DNA from: Fischerella sp.
Lineage (GTDB): Bacteria > Cyanobacteriota > Cyanobacteriia > Cyanobacteriales > Nostocaceae
DNA length: 8,016 nucleotides
Direction: 5' to 3'
NCBI GenBank assembly: GCA_026419705.1
Contig: JANZYY010000225.1
Coordinates: 1 to 8,016, forward strand
Under the pieces are notes generated by a model, which was given only the letters and a program-made list of their open reading frames with translations, was not told where the DNA came from and made no database searches. The stretch's first letter is position 1; every line of letters begins with the position of its first letter. This document shows positions 5,363 through 8,016 of the stretch, piece after piece. The translations under genes were made by a program, and so were the position numbers.

Positions 5363-8016
5363 ATGGGCAAAAATTTTTGGAAGCTACCGATAGCATGTAC
5401 CTCATTGGTTGAACTTCTACGTTGGAGAGCTATCCAGCAGCCAGAGCAGAAGGCTTATTCTTTCCTGCTGGATGGAGAGGTAGAAGCAGCCTATTTAACT
5501 TACGAGGATCTCGATCGCCAAGCTCAAAGCATTGCTGTTCAACTTCAAAGTTGTGGAGTGAAAAATGGAGAGCGTGGACTACTGCTCTACCCACCTGGTT
5601 TGGAATTCATTGCTGCATTTTTTGGATGCCTGTATGCCGGGATCGTTGCAGTCCCCGCTTATCCACCGCGACCCAACCAATCCCTATCCCGACTCCAGGC
5701 TATTGTCGCAGATGCACAAGCAGCGATCGCCCTGACCACCACAACTACCTTGTCCAACATCGAGCGGCAATTTGCTCAATATCCAAATTTACAAACTTTG
5801 CAGTTGCTGGCTACCGACAATATGATTGCTAGCGACTTAGCACAAGCATGGCAGCAACCATTTGTAAATAGCGACACGCTGGCCTTTCTCCAGTACACAT
5901 CAGGCTCTACAGGTACACCTAAAGGAGTGATGGTGAGTCATGGAAACTTGCTGCATAACGAATTTTTGATTCAGCAAGCAATGCAACACACAGAAAATAC
6001 TCTTTTCGTCGGTTGGTTGCCCTTATTTCATGACATGGGTTTGGTCGGAAATCTACTCCAACCCTTGTACTTGGGAATACCTTGCATTCTCATGTCTCCT
6101 GTGGCATTTCTGCAAAAACCTGTTCGCTGGCTACAGGCGATATCCCGGTATAAAGCAACAACTAGCGGTGGCCCGAATTTTGCTTATGACCTGTGTGTTC
6201 GCAAAATTACACCAGAACAACGAGCCAACTTGGATTTGAGTAGTTGGGAAATCGCCTTTAACGGCGCTGAACCTATTCGTGCAGAAACTCTGGAGCAGTT
6301 TAGTACAACCTTTGTCGAGTGTGGCTTTCGCCGTGAGGCTTTCTATCCTTGTTATGGGATGGCGGAAACAACGCTAATTGTCACAGGTGGTAGCAAACAA
6401 GTTCCACCGGTTTTGCAGCCAGTTGAGTCAGCAGCACTGCTGCAAAATCAAGTAGTTCCAGCCAGTCGAGAGGCATCTGGCGTACAAACTCTAGTCGGTT
6501 GTGGTCAAGCCTTACAAGATTTAAAGATAGCCATAGTTAATCCTGAGACTTTAACTCGTTGCCAGCCTCATGAGGTGGGTGAAATTTGGGTTGCAGGGCC
6601 AAGCGTCACCCAAGGCTACTGGAATCAGCCAGAGCAAACTGATTACGCATTCCGAGCCTACCTAAAAGATACTCAAGAAGGGCCTTTTCTGCGGACTGGG
6701 GATCTGGGGTTTTTACAGGACGGAGAGCTATTTGTCACAGGTCGCCTCAAGGATTTGATCGTGATTCGCGGTCGCAATCATTACCCGCAAGATATTGAAT
6801 GGACAGTAGCACAGAGCCACCCAGCCCTGCAACCGAGCGGTAGTGCAGCATTTACGATTGATGTTGCTGGCGAAGAGAGATTAGTTATTGCCCAAGAAAT
6901 TAAACGCAGTTTCCTGCGGAATTTGGCGACAGAGGAAGTAATTGCAACTATCCGTCAAGCCGTCGTAGAAGAACATGAACTACAAGTTTATGCACTGTTA
7001 TTGCTCAAACCAGGGAGTATCCCCAAAACTTCTAGTGGCAAGATTCAACGTCATGCTTGTCGGACTAGTTTTTTGGCAGGAAACTTGGAGAGTATTGCTA
7101 GCAGTATTTTAGAAGCGTCTCATACTACAGTCAGTACAGCCAGCCTTACTCATGCAGCAATCCTGGCGTTAGAACCACAAGAGCGTCAGTTGCAGTTAAC
7201 GTGTTATCTTCAGCAGCTAGTCGCTCAGGTTTTGAAATTACTTCCTTCCCAGAAGATCAACCTACAGCAACCCTTAAACACTCTGGGACTCGATTCCTTA
7301 ATGGCAATAGAACTCCAGCACACCATTGAAACTAACTTGGGTGTGATCTTGCCGATGACTAGCTTTCTGGGGAGTTCCAGTATCAACCAACTAGCAGCCA
7401 CAGTACTGGCTCAGTTAACAAATGTTGCTTCTACACCAAAAAGTGAGCCAGCTGAAACAAAAGCAGCTGTCAACGAGTACCCCCTTTCCTACGGTCAACA
7501 GGCTCTGTACTTTTTACACAAACTAGCACCAGAAAGTCCTGCTTACAACATTGCTAATGCTGTGCGTATTCGTGGCGAACTGGATATTGCTGCATTGCAT
7601 CGAGCATTTCAGACTTTAGTAGAACGCCATTCTTCGCTGTGTACAACTTTCACAAATGCCGACGGACAACCCATGCAGCAAGTCCATAAGCATACAGAAG
7701 TCTGCTGGCAACAGGAAGATGCTACAACATGGGATGAGAAATTTTTGAGCGATCGCCTGCTTCAAGCAGCGTACAGTCCCTTCAATCTTGAGCAAGGGCC
7801 CTTAATGCGAGTTAGTCTATATACTCGCTCACCCCAAGAACACATTCTTCTACTTGTTGTTCACCACATCGTAGCAGACTTCTGGAGCCTTACCATACTG
7901 GTGGATGAGTTGGGAACACTGTACCAAGCTGAAAAAAATAATACACCAGTCACCCTCCCTTCTTTGTTATGGCAGTACACCGACTATGTGCAGGAACAGG
8001 CGAAAATGCTAGCCAG
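5363..8016 (+). CDS. Lipopeptide synthetase loading protein, FAAL-ACP-condensation (partial)
   Basis: This protein activates a fatty acid as acyl-AMP, loads it on its own carrier domain and condenses it with the next amino acid. At least 884 residues are open with no stop, and the gene is cut by the window edge. FAAL (about 10-590): YTSGSTGTPKG 178-188, LFHDMG ending at 226, FNGAEP 299-304, CYGMAETT 330-337, a FAAL-type insertion from about 354, RTGDLG 444-449, and PKTSSGKIQR 554-563 with Lys560. ACP (about 606-685): GLDSL with phosphopantetheine Ser645; the motif is acyl/polyketide-carrier-like rather than the peptidyl-carrier LGGHS form. Condensation domain: starts PLSYGQQALYFL at 707 and has HHIVADF 834-840; only about 178 of roughly 450 residues are present. 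The Asp of HHxxxD is followed by Phe, not the usual Gly. The domain order marks the first protein of a lipopeptide NRPS or PKS/NRPS line. The divergent ferric-siderophore receptor suggests a siderophore; another lipopeptide class remains possible. Confidence 0.93.
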   Translation, partial: MGKNFWKLPIACTSLVELLRWRAIQQPEQKAYSFLLDGEVEAAYLTYEDLDRQAQSIAVQLQSCGVKNGERGLLLYPPGLEFIAAFFGCLYAGIVAVPAYPPRPNQSLSRLQAIVADAQAAIALTTTTTLSNIERQFAQYPNLQTLQLLATDNMIASDLAQAWQQPFVNSDTLAFLQYTSGSTGTPKGVMVSHGNLLHNEFLIQQAMQHTENTLFVGWLPLFHDMGLVGNLLQPLYLGIPCILMSPVAFLQKPVRWLQAISRYKATTSGGPNFAYDLCVRKITPEQRANLDLSSWEIAFNGAEPIRAETLEQFSTTFVECGFRREAFYPCYGMAETTLIVTGGSKQVPPVLQPVESAALLQNQVVPASREASGVQTLVGCGQALQDLKIAIVNPETLTRCQPHEVGEIWVAGPSVTQGYWNQPEQTDYAFRAYLKDTQEGPFLRTGDLGFLQDGELFVTGRLKDLIVIRGRNHYPQDIEWTVAQSHPALQPSGSAAFTIDVAGEERLVIAQEIKRSFLRNLATEEVIATIRQAVVEEHELQVYALLLLKPGSIPKTSSGKIQRHACRTSFLAGNLESIASSILEASHTTVSTASLTHAAILALEPQERQLQLTCYLQQLVAQVLKLLPSQKINLQQPLNTLGLDSLMAIELQHTIETNLGVILPMTSFLGSSSINQLAATVLAQLTNVASTPKSEPAETKAAVNEYPLSYGQQALYFLHKLAPESPAYNIANAVRIRGELDIAALHRAFQTLVERHSSLCTTFTNADGQPMQQVHKHTEVCWQQEDATTWDEKFLSDRLLQAAYSPFNLEQGPLMRVSLYTRSPQEHILLLVVHHIVADFWSLTILVDELGTLYQAEKNNTPVTLPSLLWQYTDYVQEQAKMLA

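Overview
The window looks like a filamentous cyanobacterium (Nostocales type). It contains at least six perfect copies of the cyanobacterial HIP1 octamer GCGATCGC (654-661, 2534-2541, 3621-3628, 5278-5285, 5723-5730, 7749-7756), where about 0.1 would be expected by chance. The outer-membrane receptor carries an N-terminal AMIN domain, an architecture typical of cyanobacterial TonB-dependent receptors. The spacers hold short inverted and dispersed repeats of the kind common in this group.

Layout. Positions 1-116 are the 3' flank of a minus-strand pair and begin with an imperfect inverted repeat. Positions 117-3766 hold two minus-strand genes in a tight operon: the receptor gene is upstream (1160-3766), followed by a periplasmic iron-siderophore binding lipoprotein (117-1145). 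Positions 3767-5362 are a 1.6-kb AT-rich divergent spacer with no convincing gene. It contains a good Fur box beside a TATAAT promoter for the receptor operon, a 30-bp perfect palindrome, two repeat elements, two abutting operator-like palindromes and candidate promoters facing right. Positions 5363-8016 are the start of a large plus-strand assembly-line gene: fatty acyl-AMP ligase (FAAL), acyl carrier protein, then the beginning of an NRPS condensation domain. It runs off the window with no stop codon.

How the genes may work together. The FAAL-ACP-C start means the assembly line makes a product that begins with a fatty acid, that is, a lipopeptide. It is divergent from a Fur-boxed siderophore receptor and binding protein. 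The simplest reading is a siderophore locus in which the rightward genes make an acylated peptide siderophore and the leftward genes bring its ferric complex back across the outer membrane and periplasm. The class that fits best is the cyanobacterial beta-hydroxyaspartate lipopeptide siderophores (cyanochelin type). This is inference: the chelating residues would be set by modules to the right of this window. No inner-membrane permease or ATPase for the binding protein is visible.
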